From positions 77,122 to 141,121 of the forward strand of contig CAYUET010000004.1 of the NCBI GenBank assembly GCA_964443875.1: 64,000 nt of DNA, read 5' to 3'. The notes beneath the pieces are model-generated. The model had not been told where the DNA came from, did no database searches, and saw only the letters and a program-made list of their open reading frames with translations. This DNA comes from CAYUET01 sp964443875. GTDB lineage: Bacteria > Auribacterota > JAFGBW01. This document shows positions 49,966 to 58,350 of the stretch, one piece after another (within the stretch, counting starts at the first letter, position 1; the number at the start of each line of letters is the position of its first letter). The position numbers were made by a program, and so were the translations under genes.

Positions 49966-50633
49966 TTGTTATTTTTTCCGATGAGTTCCGGAATGATTTC
50001 CAGAAAACTGTTCTGGTTTGGGGTTGAAATTTTTTTTCCTGTTGAAAACTTAACCGGTTTTCTAAAAAGAGGGCCGTCATAGACAAAGGTGTGGAATTCT
50101 CCCTTTTCTCCGCAGGGGTCGACCTTTTCCGGAAGCTCCTTTAAAAAATTCCTGTCAAATTCACGCCCCAGCCATTCGGGGCCCAAAGCCTCAGAGTGAA
50201 CCGCAGTCACAACCGCCCTGAAACCGGCTTCAATTATTTCTTCCGTCAGTTTTCTGACCTCCCGCCCCCAGAGCGGAAAAATCGCTTCCACGGAAGCCTT
50301 GAGGCAGACCGCCTCAACCCAGTCTCTGTGCTCCTGAAGGTAAATATCCCCGAAAATAATTCCCTGGATTCCTTCGTTCTTCTTTAATTCGGAAATCAGC
50401 GATAAAAATTCATTCCTGTAGTTTTCCTTCGGCATGGCTTTGCAGAGGAGCGGAATTCCTGCGGAAGCGGCCTGCATGGACACGGCTTCCGTTATTAATC
50501 CATGCCCCAGGGAAACAGGGGCGTTTGAGTCAGTGAAATGAAGGAGGGCTTTGATTTCATGGCCGGAAGTCTGCGCTTTGTAACAGGCAAAACAACTGTC
50601 TTTTCCGGCGCTCCACAGGCATACGGTTTTCAT
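49962..50633 (-). CDS. DUF71/COG2102 PP-loop ATP pyrophosphatase, B12-associated type
   Basis: The 223-residue protein has the PP-loop SAGKDSCFACY near the N terminus and the family motif PLWGREVRKLTEEIIEAGF. COG2102 members include diphthine-ammonia ligase; a bacterial branch clusters with B12 transport genes and is thought to act in corrinoid salvage. It lies between cbiB and btuF with four-base overlaps. I chose the ATG at 50633, which overlaps the cbiB stop; the longer frame adds ten residues. The reaction is not established, though ATP-dependent amide chemistry is the expected type. Confidence 0.85.
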   Translation of the reverse strand: MKTVCLWSAGKDSCFACYKAQTSGHEIKALLHFTDSNAPVSLGHGLITEAVSMQAASAGIPLLCKAMPKENYRNEFLSLISELKKNEGIQGIIFGDIYLQEHRDWVEAVCLKASVEAIFPLWGREVRKLTEEIIEAGFRAVVTAVHSEALGPEWLGREFDRNFLKELPEKVDPCGEKGEFHTFVYDGPLFRKPVKFSTGKKISTPNQNSFLEIIPELIGKNNK

Positions 50634-51583
50634 AAAAGAAGATCCTTTCCCGTAAGTGCGCATCCCAGAAGGAGGGTTCCCAGGGAAGCCCCATAGGAAA
50701 CGTTTACGCTTTGCCGGATATGTCCGGGTTTTAAAGACGAAAGAGCAGTGCCCAGAAAGGGTTTTTCAACCCTGACGGACTGATAGGTATTGACTCCCCC
50801 CAGCCGGATTCCTAGGCCGAAAGCCATTGCCGCTTCAGCGGCGTCGCTGTTTTCCGCAGAACCCTTAAACAGGTATTTCAGATTTGATTTCAGGGAAGCT
50901 GCGGCATTTTTCCGGAGGCAGAACAGGCTCAGGCTGATCATCAGTGCTGTAATCCTGGAAGGAAGGAGGTTTAGCCAGCCGTCGCACTTGGCCGAGGCCC
51001 GGCCGAATTCCAGGAAGCGTTCGTTTTTATGACCCACCATGGAATCCAGGGTGTTGACGGCTTTATAAAACCATCCGCCTGCGGGCCCGGCAATAAAGAT
51101 GAAAAAGAGCGGAGCCACGACACCATCCATGGTGCTTTCTGCAACGGTCTCTACAGTTGCCCTGATGATTTCCTCTTCATTCAGGGCTTCCGTGTCTCTG
51201 CCCACGATCATGGAAAGATTATGCCTTGCCTCAGGAAGATTTCCCTGCTCCAGGTTTTTCTGAATCGTAAGGGCTTCATCCGCGAGTGCTCTGGCCGAGA
51301 GGGCGAAATAAATGAACAGAACCGAAACGGCTGAGAATAAGTAAGGATGAAGCAGGGCACTGAGGTGCAGTACTCCTCCTACGCAGCTTATCACCACGAG
51401 GGAGACAAAAATGACAAGGATGCCGCCGGTAAAAGGGCGCGGATATTTTGAGGAATTGAATTTTTTTTCAAAGGCGTCAATCAGATGTCCGATCAGGCGG
51501 ACAGGGTGCCAGCGTGTCTGGGGATCTCCCAGCAGGAGGTCCAGAAAAAAAGCCGTCGGAATAAGGAGGGCGTCGGGGCTCAT
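50630..51583 (-). CDS. cbiB: Adenosylcobinamide-phosphate synthase CbiB (CobD in Pseudomonas)
   Basis: CbiB joins adenosylcobyric acid with aminopropanol or its phosphate to make the nucleotide-loop linker. The 317-residue membrane protein has several helices and family motifs: LDLLLGDPQTRWHPVRLIGH, ATVETVAESTMDGVVAPLFF and AVNTLDSMVGHKNERFLEFG. It overlaps cobQ (upstream) and the DUF71 gene (downstream) by ATGA. Its product feeds the same pathway as the cobD product encoded upstream. Confidence 0.94.
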   Translation of the reverse strand: MSPDALLIPTAFFLDLLLGDPQTRWHPVRLIGHLIDAFEKKFNSSKYPRPFTGGILVIFVSLVVISCVGGVLHLSALLHPYLFSAVSVLFIYFALSARALADEALTIQKNLEQGNLPEARHNLSMIVGRDTEALNEEEIIRATVETVAESTMDGVVAPLFFIFIAGPAGGWFYKAVNTLDSMVGHKNERFLEFGRASAKCDGWLNLLPSRITALMISLSLFCLRKNAAASLKSNLKYLFKGSAENSDAAEAAMAFGLGIRLGGVNTYQSVRVEKPFLGTALSSLKPGHIRQSVNVSYGASLGTLLLGCALTGKDLLL

Positions 51584-53106
51584 AGTCCCTTCCTTAAAAT
51601 AGCGTAGACCTGTTTCATGCGGGTATTTTTTCTGACCAGGTCGGCCAGTTTGTCGAATTCCCTGTCCGGGCTGAATACGGTTCTCGGCAGGGGGGGGAGT
51701 CTCTTTTCCGTTCTTATCCTGTTCAGAAAATCCCGTCTGAAGGCGTCTGCATCAAAAACCCCGTGCAGATAGGTTCCCCAGATTTTTCCGCCCCGGGTAT
51801 AAGCCCCGTCAAAATGTTCCTTGCCGCTTTTCCCGCTGATTTTAAAAACAGGCTTTCCGCCCTTTTGAATCCGGGTTCTTCCGTGATGAATTTCATACCC
51901 GGTCACTTCAAGTCCGCCTGCGATTGCCTTTGCCTTAACCTGGGTAAGGATTTTCTCTCTTTCAAACGAAGTCACCACAGGAAGCAGCCCCAGTCCCGGA
52001 ACTTCTTTTTTAGACGACTCGGTATGGTCTGGATCGCAGATCTTAGTTCCCAGCATCTGGTACCCTCCGCAGATTCCGATTACCCTGATAAGAGGGTTTT
52101 TCTTCAAGGCGGAAATGATTTTTTCAGCCATGCCTGATTTTTTCAGATATTCCAGGTCAGAAACCGTGCTTTTGGTTCCGGGAAGAATAATCACATCCGG
52201 ATTTTCCAGTTCCTCTGCACAGGCACAATACTTAAGCCGCACATCCGGTTCTTTATCAAGGGCGTCAAAATCCGTAAAATTTGAAAGATGAGGCAGTTTG
52301 ATCACAGCCATAGTGATCTGTTTTTTACGGCTTGAATTTTTATTTTTTGAATCTGTGTTTTCATCCAGGGGGATAGAATCCTCCTCAGGAATTTTAATCT
52401 CATGGAAATAGGGAATCACTCCCAAAACTCTGATCCCTGTTTTCTTTTCCAGAAAATGAATGGCCGGTCTGAGCAGGCGTTTATCCCCTCTGAATTTATT
52501 GATGATGAATCCCTTCACCCTTTTTCTTTCTTCTTTTGTCAGAAGCTCAAGGGTGCCCACAAACCAGGCAAAGACGCCTCCCTTGTCGATATCGCCGACT
52601 AAAATGACCGGGGCTTTGGCATGTTTTGCCATGGTCATATTCACAATGTCGTGAGTCCTGAGATTGATCTCGGCAGGGGAGCCCGCCCCCTCAATCACAA
52701 CAATCTCATGATTTTCAGAAAGCCTGCGGAAAGATTCCCGGACGATTTTAAAAGCCTCTTTCTTGTAATTCACATATTCATACACGGACAGGGTGTCCAG
52801 GGCTTTACCCTGCACAATGATCTGCGCCTTACGGTCTGACATGGGTTTCATGAGAATCGGGTTCATGTCGGAAGAGGGCTCTATCCGGGCCGCTTCGGCC
52901 TGCATGGCCTGTGCTCTTCCGATTTCGCAGCCGTTTCGGGTCACAAAGGAGTTTAAGGCCATGTTCTGGGCTTTGAAAGGGCATACACGAAATCCGTCCT
53001 GCAGAAAAATACGGCAGAACGCGGCCGTCAATACACTTTTGCCTACGCCTGATCCGGTTCCGCAAAATTGAATGACGCGGGCTTTATTGTTTTTTGGGTT
53101 ACGCAT
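51580..53106 (-). CDS. cobQ: Cobyric acid synthase CobQ/CbiP
   Basis: CobQ amidates adenosylcobyrinic acid a,c-diamide at four positions, using glutamine and ATP. The 508-residue protein has an N-terminal P-loop NTPase domain (FCGTGSGVGKSVLTAAFCRI) with the diagnostic PFKAQNMALNSFV. The C-terminal glutamine amidotransferase domain has the nucleophile Cys in RVIGICGGYQMLG and the His in YEIHHGRT. The length is typical. It overlaps the end of cobD by eight bases. The enzyme can act in salvage or de novo synthesis; no ring-forming genes are in the window. Confidence 0.95.
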   Translation of the reverse strand: MRNPKNNKARVIQFCGTGSGVGKSVLTAAFCRIFLQDGFRVCPFKAQNMALNSFVTRNGCEIGRAQAMQAEAARIEPSSDMNPILMKPMSDRKAQIIVQGKALDTLSVYEYVNYKKEAFKIVRESFRRLSENHEIVVIEGAGSPAEINLRTHDIVNMTMAKHAKAPVILVGDIDKGGVFAWFVGTLELLTKEERKRVKGFIINKFRGDKRLLRPAIHFLEKKTGIRVLGVIPYFHEIKIPEEDSIPLDENTDSKNKNSSRKKQITMAVIKLPHLSNFTDFDALDKEPDVRLKYCACAEELENPDVIILPGTKSTVSDLEYLKKSGMAEKIISALKKNPLIRVIGICGGYQMLGTKICDPDHTESSKKEVPGLGLLPVVTSFEREKILTQVKAKAIAGGLEVTGYEIHHGRTRIQKGGKPVFKISGKSGKEHFDGAYTRGGKIWGTYLHGVFDADAFRRDFLNRIRTEKRLPPLPRTVFSPDREFDKLADLVRKNTRMKQVYAILRKGL

Positions 53107-54235
53107 TCCGGGGTCCTATTTCCGTGCCGAAGATGTCTCCGAGCTCCCGGATGAGCGTCCGGTTTTCCCTTCTTGTTTTTACAGCTGCCCGGAAGAATTT
53201 TTCATTGAGGCCTCGAAAAGAGGTGCAGTCGCGGACAAGAAGGTTGCGCTTCAAAAGTTCTTTTTGTATTTTAGCGGCTGAAAAGCCATTTTCAATTTTA
53301 ACCAGAAGGTAATGAGTTCTGGAGGCAAAGGGTTTTATCCCTTTAATGCGGCCGAGATTCCGATATAAAAAATCCAGTTCCTTGAGGAGGGCCTGTCTGC
53401 TTTTACTGCGGAAGGCGTTATCCCGGATCACGGCCTCGCCGGCCTTCTGGGCCGGAAGATTTACCGGCCAGGGTTGTCCGCAGGACCTGAGGCGCCGGAT
53501 CAGGCCTAAAGGCCCTATAGCATACCCCAGCCTCAGCCCTGCAAGGCCGAAGAATTTCGTCATGGAGCGCAGCACAATCAGGGAGGAATGATCCGCAGCC
53601 CTGTCCGCAACGCTTTCCTCAGGAGCCAGGTCAATGAAGGCCTCATCCACAACCAGGACTGTTTTCCTCGGTTTCAGAATTTCCGCCAGTTCGAGCACTT
53701 TTTTTCTGTCCAGAAGATTTCCCGTGGGATTATTCGGATTGCACAGGAAAACAAGGTCTGTCCCGATCGCTTTTTCTGCAATCGCCTCGGCTGAAAAAGA
53801 AAAGTCATCCTTTTCCTTCAGGAAGAGGCGTCTGATCTTTGCGCCGGAATCCCCCAGGGCTTTTTCATATTCCATGAACGAAGGGCAGAGCACGAGTCCT
53901 GAGTCAGGTTTTAAGGTGTAAACAATCCGGTAGAGGAGGTCGCAGACCCCGTTTCCCGGCGCAAGATGATCTGCGTCCACCTGCAGGTCTTCCGCGAGGG
54001 CTTTTCTTAAATCCAGGCATTCCCTGTCCGGGTAGGCGGAAAGTTTTCGGGTGCAGGAGTGAAGGGCCTCAAGGACGCTTCGGGGCAGGGGGAAGGGATT
54101 GACATTGGAACTGAAATCCATGACAGAATTTTCCTGAATGCCGAACCGGGCACAGAGTTCTTTTACATTTCCGCCATGGACAAGGGGTGGGCGGGCTGAA
54201 AGGGGTTTTGTCCGGGCTTTCGCTGGGTATTTCAT
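53099..54235 (-). CDS. cobD: Threonine-phosphate decarboxylase CobD (CobC-like aminotransferase fold)
   Basis: CobD makes (R)-1-amino-2-propanol phosphate, the linker precursor used by CbiB. The 378-residue protein is a class I/II PLP enzyme close to HisC, with HGGNVKELCARFG and DFSSNVNPFPLP near the N terminus and FLCNPNNPTGNLLDRKKVLE in the middle. The PLP-binding Lys lies in SMTKFFGLAGLRLGY. The gene-cluster context separates it from HisC. AAGGAA lies before the ATG at 54235. It is the first gene under the upstream cobalamin riboswitch. Confidence 0.92.
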   Translation of the reverse strand: MKYPAKARTKPLSARPPLVHGGNVKELCARFGIQENSVMDFSSNVNPFPLPRSVLEALHSCTRKLSAYPDRECLDLRKALAEDLQVDADHLAPGNGVCDLLYRIVYTLKPDSGLVLCPSFMEYEKALGDSGAKIRRLFLKEKDDFSFSAEAIAEKAIGTDLVFLCNPNNPTGNLLDRKKVLELAEILKPRKTVLVVDEAFIDLAPEESVADRAADHSSLIVLRSMTKFFGLAGLRLGYAIGPLGLIRRLRSCGQPWPVNLPAQKAGEAVIRDNAFRSKSRQALLKELDFLYRNLGRIKGIKPFASRTHYLLVKIENGFSAAKIQKELLKRNLLVRDCTSFRGLNEKFFRAAVKTRRENRTLIRELGDIFGTEIGPRNA

Positions 54236-54284
54236 TCAGTTCCTTTTATCCTGTAGCAGGGCTTGTGCAGTACCGCGGCAGGGC

Positions 54285-54316
54285 AAAAAAAAACCGGCCT
54301 CCGTAAAGAGGTCGGT
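54285..54316 (-). terminator. Riboswitch-controlled intrinsic terminator before cobD
   Basis: On the minus strand ACCG-CCTC pairs with GAGG-CGGT and is followed by nine T residues, about 50 bases before the cobD start. It lies directly after the cobalamin aptamer, so ligand binding should favour termination. Confidence 0.88.
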
Positions 54317-54324
54317 GCAATCAT

Positions 54325-54470
54325 TCTCAAGATGGAATCTAAGCCCGGCACCTCTGACCCCGGAGGAAACTTCGTGCTCTGACTCACAGGTCATTTTCAT
54401 GCCTGCATACAGTTGCGGGTACAGTCCCGGATTCTCACCGGATTCCCTGCCAAAACAATGACAATAGAAT
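54325..54470 (-). promoter_or_regulatory. Cobalamin riboswitch upstream of the cobD operon
   Basis: On the minus strand the RNA shows the B12 aptamer core: GGGAATCCGGTGAGAATCC, then GGGACTGTACCCGCAACTGT and, further on, GTGAGTCAGAGCACGAAG. The terminator at 54285-54316 follows, so control is probably at transcription. It governs cobD, cobQ, cbiB, the DUF71 gene, btuF and the DUF4430 gene. A paired riboswitch of apparently different mechanism serves the receptor gene. Confidence 0.92.
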
Positions 54471-54543
54471 AAAAACTCAGCCTTTCGTCAACAGATTTTT
54501 AAATATTTCAGCGGCACAATGGGTAAGTTCAAACGGACATAAA

Positions 54544-54567
54544 TAAGCAAGGTGATGTTTATTTAAA
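54544..54567 (+). repeat. 24-base repeat shared with 63631-63654
   Basis: AAGCAAGGTGATGTTTATTT plus AAAG recurs at 63631-63654 with one mismatch. It lies left of the V/A-ATPase operon; its partner lies right of it, in the same orientation. The gap 54471-55199 (about 730 bases) holds only repeats, a palindrome, a hairpin (55036-55056) and a promoter; I see no gene. Confidence 0.75.
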
Positions 54568-54616
54568 GACAGAATCAATCATAGAACACGATCCGGAATA
54601 TAAAGATCTGTTTGAC

Positions 54617-54650
54617 GAGATTGCTTCGTCGCGGAACTCCTCGCAATGAC
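54617..54650 (-). repeat. Dispersed GC-rich palindrome-like repeat (GTCATTGCGAGG family), inverted copy
   Basis: On the minus strand this reads GTCATTGCGAGGAGTTCCGC then GACGAAGCAATCTC. It is related to GTCATTGCGAGGCTTTGCGA in the copies at 54914-54972 and 63557-63615. Elements of this pattern are scattered between genes in many bacterial genomes. They are probably small mobile or REP-like sequences. Confidence 0.6.
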
Positions 54651-54683
54651 GTTCAAAAGGATGTCCCTATCTAAAGGATACAC

Positions 54684-54911
54684 TACACTAGCCCGCATAT
54701 TACATGAAAAATCAGAAGAAATCCATCTGAACCCTGATAAATCAATTCTTCCAGCCTCGCTATTGACTTCAACCTTTGGGTACAAATTGTACCCAATCCT
54801 GTATTCAGGCAAAAAACAACCTTTTGTCTGCGCAAGCCTGTTTTGACCGGGTCAAACAGGCATTGCATCCCCGAATATTTGTCGCTTACGCGCAAAATTC
54901 GGGCTAGTGTA
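54684..54911. mobile_element. Candidate MITE-like element with 12-base terminal inverted repeats
   Basis: TACACTAGCCCG (54684-54695) and CGGGCTAGTGTA (54900-54911) are perfect inverted repeats bounding 228 bases with no coding frame of note. The right half contains a copy of the 92-base dispersed repeat that also occurs at 19035-19126. This could be a non-autonomous transposable element whose transposase is elsewhere. No clear target-site duplication is visible. Confidence 0.4.
54776..54796. repeat. 21-base near-perfect palindrome TTGGGTACAA-A-TTGTACCCAA
   Basis: Ten-base arms flank a single central A. A dyad of this size is a typical operator for a dimeric regulator. It sits inside the MITE-like element and far from any start codon, so it may instead be a structural part of that element. 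Confidence 0.55.
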
Positions 54912-54912
54912 A
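54820..54912 (+). repeat. 92-base dispersed repeat, copy 2
   Basis: This copy matches 19035-19126. The hairpin (GCCTGTTT-TGAC with GTCA-AACAGGC) is better paired here than in copy 1. The block TATTTGTCGCTTACGCGCAA is identical in both. It runs straight into the GTCATTGCGAGG-type repeat. Confidence 0.75.
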
Positions 54913-54913
54913 T

Positions 54914-54972
54914 GTAACGTAATCATGTATACTTTTTATTGTCATTGCGAGGCTTTGCGAAGCAATCCCGAA
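54914..54972 (+). repeat. 59-base repeat, left copy (partner 63557-63615)
   Basis: The sequence from GTAACGTAAT to GCAATCCCGAA is repeated at 63557-63615 in the same orientation with three mismatches. The two copies flank the V/A-ATPase operon as direct repeats about 8.6 kb apart. Confidence 0.82.
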
Positions 54973-55114
54973 CCGCACAAATGTTAAGGTTCTCCCGTGG
55001 AAAAGCATTTCGGATTTTTTTGACCAGGGCCGGACTTAAAGACTGAAAGTCTTTAATCCCATTTAAAATAATTATTCCAGGATGTTATATAGAGTATTAT
55101 CTCCCATTATTTCA

Positions 55115-55143
55115 TTGACATAGAGCAACGGCAGACCTAGAAT
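55115..55143 (+). promoter_or_regulatory. Strong sigma-70-type promoter of the V/A-ATPase operon
   Basis: TTGACA (55115-55120) and TAGAAT (55138-55143) are separated by 17 bases and lie 57 bases before the first gene. The ribosome-binding site GAGGGA precedes the ATG at 55200. No other promoter is obvious inside the operon. A nine-pair hairpin (TTAAAGACT/AGTCTTTAA) lies upstream at 55036-55056. Confidence 0.78.
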
Positions 55144-55199
55144 TCCTCTAGAAGAAAAAGTATCCGTCAACCCTTTTCATTCAAAGAGGGATTATCTGC

Positions 55200-55508
55200 A
55201 TGGATGCCGTGATAACCCGGATTATAGAGATCGAAAAACAGTCCGCTCTGGACATCGAAAAGGCCTTTGAGGCCTCAAGGAAAAAAATTGAGGCGCACCG
55301 CCTTGCTCTTGAAGAAAAAAAAGAACAGTCACGCGCCGCTATCCTCTCCGCTCAAAAGAATAGACTGATTCAGGCCCTTCAGGTATTGAATCAGCAAATC
55401 GAAAATCAATCGCTTGCCGCCGGCAGGGAATATGAAAGCCGTTTTCAGAACCCGGCGGTCTCCGCTGCTGTAAAAGAAAAGATCACGGACCTTCTCCTTT
55501 CGGGGTGA
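55200..55508 (+). CDS. V/A-type ATPase peripheral stalk subunit G/H
   Basis: The 102-residue protein is almost wholly alpha-helical and charged, with a coiled coil at about residues 15-75 (ALDIEKAFEASRKKIEAHRL). This matches subunit H/G of the A/V-ATPase stator, which pairs with subunit E. It is the first gene of the operon, followed by subunit C after three bases. Sequence conservation in this family is low, so the call rests on length, structure and position. Confidence 0.8.
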   Translation: MDAVITRIIEIEKQSALDIEKAFEASRKKIEAHRLALEEKKEQSRAAILSAQKNRLIQALQVLNQQIENQSLAAGREYESRFQNPAVSAAVKEKITDLLLSG

Positions 55509-55511
55509 ACC

Positions 55512-56453
55512 ATGCGCGATTACGCGGACGAAAACTGCCTTCATGCCAGGATCTGTGCCATGAGGAGCCGCCTCTTAAGGCTTCCGGATTATATTTCTTT
55601 GTCCGCGAAGCAGGATGAACCCTTGTCCGGAAAAGCGGATGCTGATCCTGCGGCCCGGTGTGAAAAAATCTTTCAGGAGCAGATTGCCGTTCTTTTTCCG
55701 GTGGCTGAATCGTGCCCCCGGTACTCCCCGCTTTTTCTTGCCTTCTTCAGGCAGTTTGAAGCCTTGAATGCCAAGCGCATCGGAGCTGAAATTCTGGGGC
55801 TTCCAAGTCTGGATCAGTGGCTGGATATCGGCCCTTACTCCCTTCTGAAACAAAGTCTGCTTCAGGAGGATCTGCAGCATCTCCGTCTGTTTCTGGCCGG
55901 CACCTATCTTGACGGCGTTTTCGAAGATTCAGCCGGTTTCGGACAGATGGAGAGCCTCGTGGATCTGTGTGCTGCAAAAAACTTCTATGACGCTTCCGTT
56001 TCTTTTCCCTGTGAGGCGAAGCACGACTTTCAGACACTGACAGCCAGAAGAATCGCCATCACCTCGACTCTTCTTTCCTTGCGTCTGAAAAAGACCTGTC
56101 AGTGGGGGGATGAAAAAATAAGACTTTTTCTGGAGCGGTTTCAGGGTGCTTTGGGTGCTGCGGTATTGCCGCAAGTGAAGATTGTGGAGGGTGTCTTGTT
56201 GCAATGGAGGGAAAAGGCGCGTATTGCCGGGGGCCCGGATCCTTCTGTTTCGGAGTGTGAGCATCATCTGGAGCAGTATTTTTACAGCTGGATCTCCTCC
56301 CTGTTTCACCGGGACTATCATTCCATCTATTGCGTGACGGCTTATTTATGGATGCTCGGCTGCCAGATCCGAAATCTTTTTAAAATCATTGAAGGCCGCC
56401 GGTTTAATTTTTCCGCAGAGCGCATTCTTGGCGGCCTTATCTGCGAAAAGTGA
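55512..56453 (+). CDS. ntpC: V/A-type ATPase subunit C (AC39/NtpC)
   Basis: Subunit C is the funnel-like protein that joins the central stalk to the K ring. The 313-residue protein is mostly helical, and its C-terminal signature AYLWMLGCQIRNLFKIIEGR with FNFSAERI matches the AC39 family. The N-terminal half is divergent. The gene is preceded by an in-frame operon partner and followed by subunit I after nine bases. Confidence 0.88.
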   Translation: MRDYADENCLHARICAMRSRLLRLPDYISLSAKQDEPLSGKADADPAARCEKIFQEQIAVLFPVAESCPRYSPLFLAFFRQFEALNAKRIGAEILGLPSLDQWLDIGPYSLLKQSLLQEDLQHLRLFLAGTYLDGVFEDSAGFGQMESLVDLCAAKNFYDASVSFPCEAKHDFQTLTARRIAITSTLLSLRLKKTCQWGDEKIRLFLERFQGALGAAVLPQVKIVEGVLLQWREKARIAGGPDPSVSECEHHLEQYFYSWISSLFHRDYHSIYCVTAYLWMLGCQIRNLFKIIEGRRFNFSAERILGGLICEK

Positions 56454-56462
56454 GGACACAGG

Positions 56463-58349
56463 ATGTTTATCAAGTCTGACATCAGAAAGGTAACCCTTGC
56501 ACTGGAAAAAAACCTGGGACAGGAAGTCTATGTCCGTCTGGGCCGGGCCGGCATTCTGCATCTGGGGCGTCTGCAGGGCGGAGAAGGCCCTGGAGATTCG
56601 GGAATTGCAGCCGAGGAAGCTTCGGTGCGGGATCTCCTTGCTGCCGGAAGCTTTGTGCTGTCAACTCTCGGGCTTGAACCCAAAGAGTATTCTGCAGGGA
56701 AAAAACCGCGTAACCCGGAAGAGGATAGAGCCCTGGTGATCCGGATGAAAAAGATCCTTGAGCGTCTGCAGCGTCTGCGGGCACGTATTCAGGAAAAATT
56801 GACATCTACAGGCGAACAGCTTGAATATGCCCAAGCGCTTACCAGGATGGGGATTGATTCCGGGGTGTTGAAAAAAGTGCAGCTTGTGCGTATGGTTTTT
56901 GGTCAGGTTCCCGATGCGATTCCCGATTTTCAGGAAAAGGGATCTTTCATCATCACGACGCGAGAACGTTATGTGTCCGGCATCTCCCTGCCGGGGGCTC
57001 TGCCCCGGATGCTTGAGTTTCTCAAAGAACGGGGGTTTGCCGATAAAACCGGTTCGGTCTGCGGGGCCTCTCCGGAGAAACTTCAGAAACGTGCAGGGGA
57101 GCTGCAGCAAAGGCTTTCCGTCCTTGACCGCTATACGGATCGTTTGAGAAAAGAAAAGGGAGCGGCCATTCTTGCGTTGTACCCTTCCTATAAAGGGTAT
57201 GAAGAAATCCTTAAGGCCATGCGCCAGTCGGCTTTTTCAGCAAAGGCCATTTTTATCACCGGCTGGGTGGACGAGAAAGATAAACCCGGGCTGCTTGCCC
57301 TGCTTCATTCGATCTGCGGCGAACGATATATCGCGTCCTTTGAACAAGATCCAAATGCACCTGTGCGCCTGATGAACATTGCGCTTTTCAAACCCTTTGA
57401 ACTTATTGTCAGGATCATGGGCATGCCCGCCAACAGTGAAATAGATCCCACCCCGCTTGCCGCCCTCACCTTTGTTCTTATTTTCGGATTGATGTTCGGC
57501 GACCTGGGGCAGGGGCTGGTTCTGGCTTTCCTGGGAGGAATCCTGAAATCTTCTGCCCAAAGGAGGAATCAGGAGGGCCCGGCACAGGCGGGCGGAATTC
57601 TTTTTGCCTGCGGCCTCAGCGCGGCCTTCTGCGGCGTACTCTATGGCAGTCTTTTTTCCAGCGAGCACCTGATCCCTGCCCTCTGGATCCATCCTGCGGA
57701 AAATATGATGACCCTGTTTTCGTTTACCGTACTTCTGGGGGCTCTTGTCATTGCAGTCGGGTTTTGCCTTAATATCATCAATGCCTTTCTTAACAGGAAT
57801 TATTCCGAAGCCCTCCTGGAGAAAAAAGGGCTTGCTGTGCTTATTCTCTATTGCTCCCTTGTGCTTATGGCTGTCCGTTATCTGAGCTGTTCTCAAGTCC
57901 CGTCCTTCCCGGAAATCACGGGTTTCATTGTTTTTCCTCTTCTTGTTTTTTCACTTCGGGGGGTTCTGGGACCTTTTCTTTTTAAGGTAAAGGCTTCGCA
58001 TGACCTTACTGAATATATAACCGAAACCGTCATGGAGATTGTGGAAATCGGCCTCAGTCTGTTCTCCAATACCGTTTCGTTCATCCGCGTCGGAGCGTTT
58101 GCCCTTTCTCACGCGGGCTTAAGCGTTGTAACCTATGCGCTGGCCGCCATGGCAGACCCCGCCCTTACGTCGGCCATGGCCCTTTTCATTATTGTTCTGG
58201 GAAATGTTTTTATCATCGGCTTTGAAGGCCTCATCTGCGGGATACAGTCCATGCGCCTGGAGTATTATGAATTTTTCAGCAAGTTTTACAGGGGGGACGG
58301 GATTGCGTTTTCTCCTTTTGTTTTCAAGACAAAAATTCAGGAGGTGTAA
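56463..58349 (+). CDS. ntpI: V/A-type ATPase subunit I (a-type membrane stator)
   Basis: The 628-residue subunit provides the ion half-channels at the K ring. It has a cytoplasmic N-terminal arm with coiled coils (residues 90-125 and 195-260). A membrane domain of about eight helices starts near residue 330 (EIDPTPLAALTFVLIFGLMF, GDLGQGLVLAFLGG). The essential Arg lies in SNTVSFIRVGAFALSHAGL, and FEGLICGIQSMRLEYYEFF is the family's C-terminal motif. The length is normal. It ends just before the K gene. Confidence 0.94.
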   Translation: MFIKSDIRKVTLALEKNLGQEVYVRLGRAGILHLGRLQGGEGPGDSGIAAEEASVRDLLAAGSFVLSTLGLEPKEYSAGKKPRNPEEDRALVIRMKKILERLQRLRARIQEKLTSTGEQLEYAQALTRMGIDSGVLKKVQLVRMVFGQVPDAIPDFQEKGSFIITTRERYVSGISLPGALPRMLEFLKERGFADKTGSVCGASPEKLQKRAGELQQRLSVLDRYTDRLRKEKGAAILALYPSYKGYEEILKAMRQSAFSAKAIFITGWVDEKDKPGLLALLHSICGERYIASFEQDPNAPVRLMNIALFKPFELIVRIMGMPANSEIDPTPLAALTFVLIFGLMFGDLGQGLVLAFLGGILKSSAQRRNQEGPAQAGGILFACGLSAAFCGVLYGSLFSSEHLIPALWIHPAENMMTLFSFTVLLGALVIAVGFCLNIINAFLNRNYSEALLEKKGLAVLILYCSLVLMAVRYLSCSQVPSFPEITGFIVFPLLVFSLRGVLGPFLFKVKASHDLTEYITETVMEIVEIGLSLFSNTVSFIRVGAFALSHAGLSVVTYALAAMADPALTSAMALFIIVLGNVFIIGFEGLICGIQSMRLEYYEFFSKFYRGDGIAFSPFVFKTKIQEV

Positions 58350-58350
58350 A

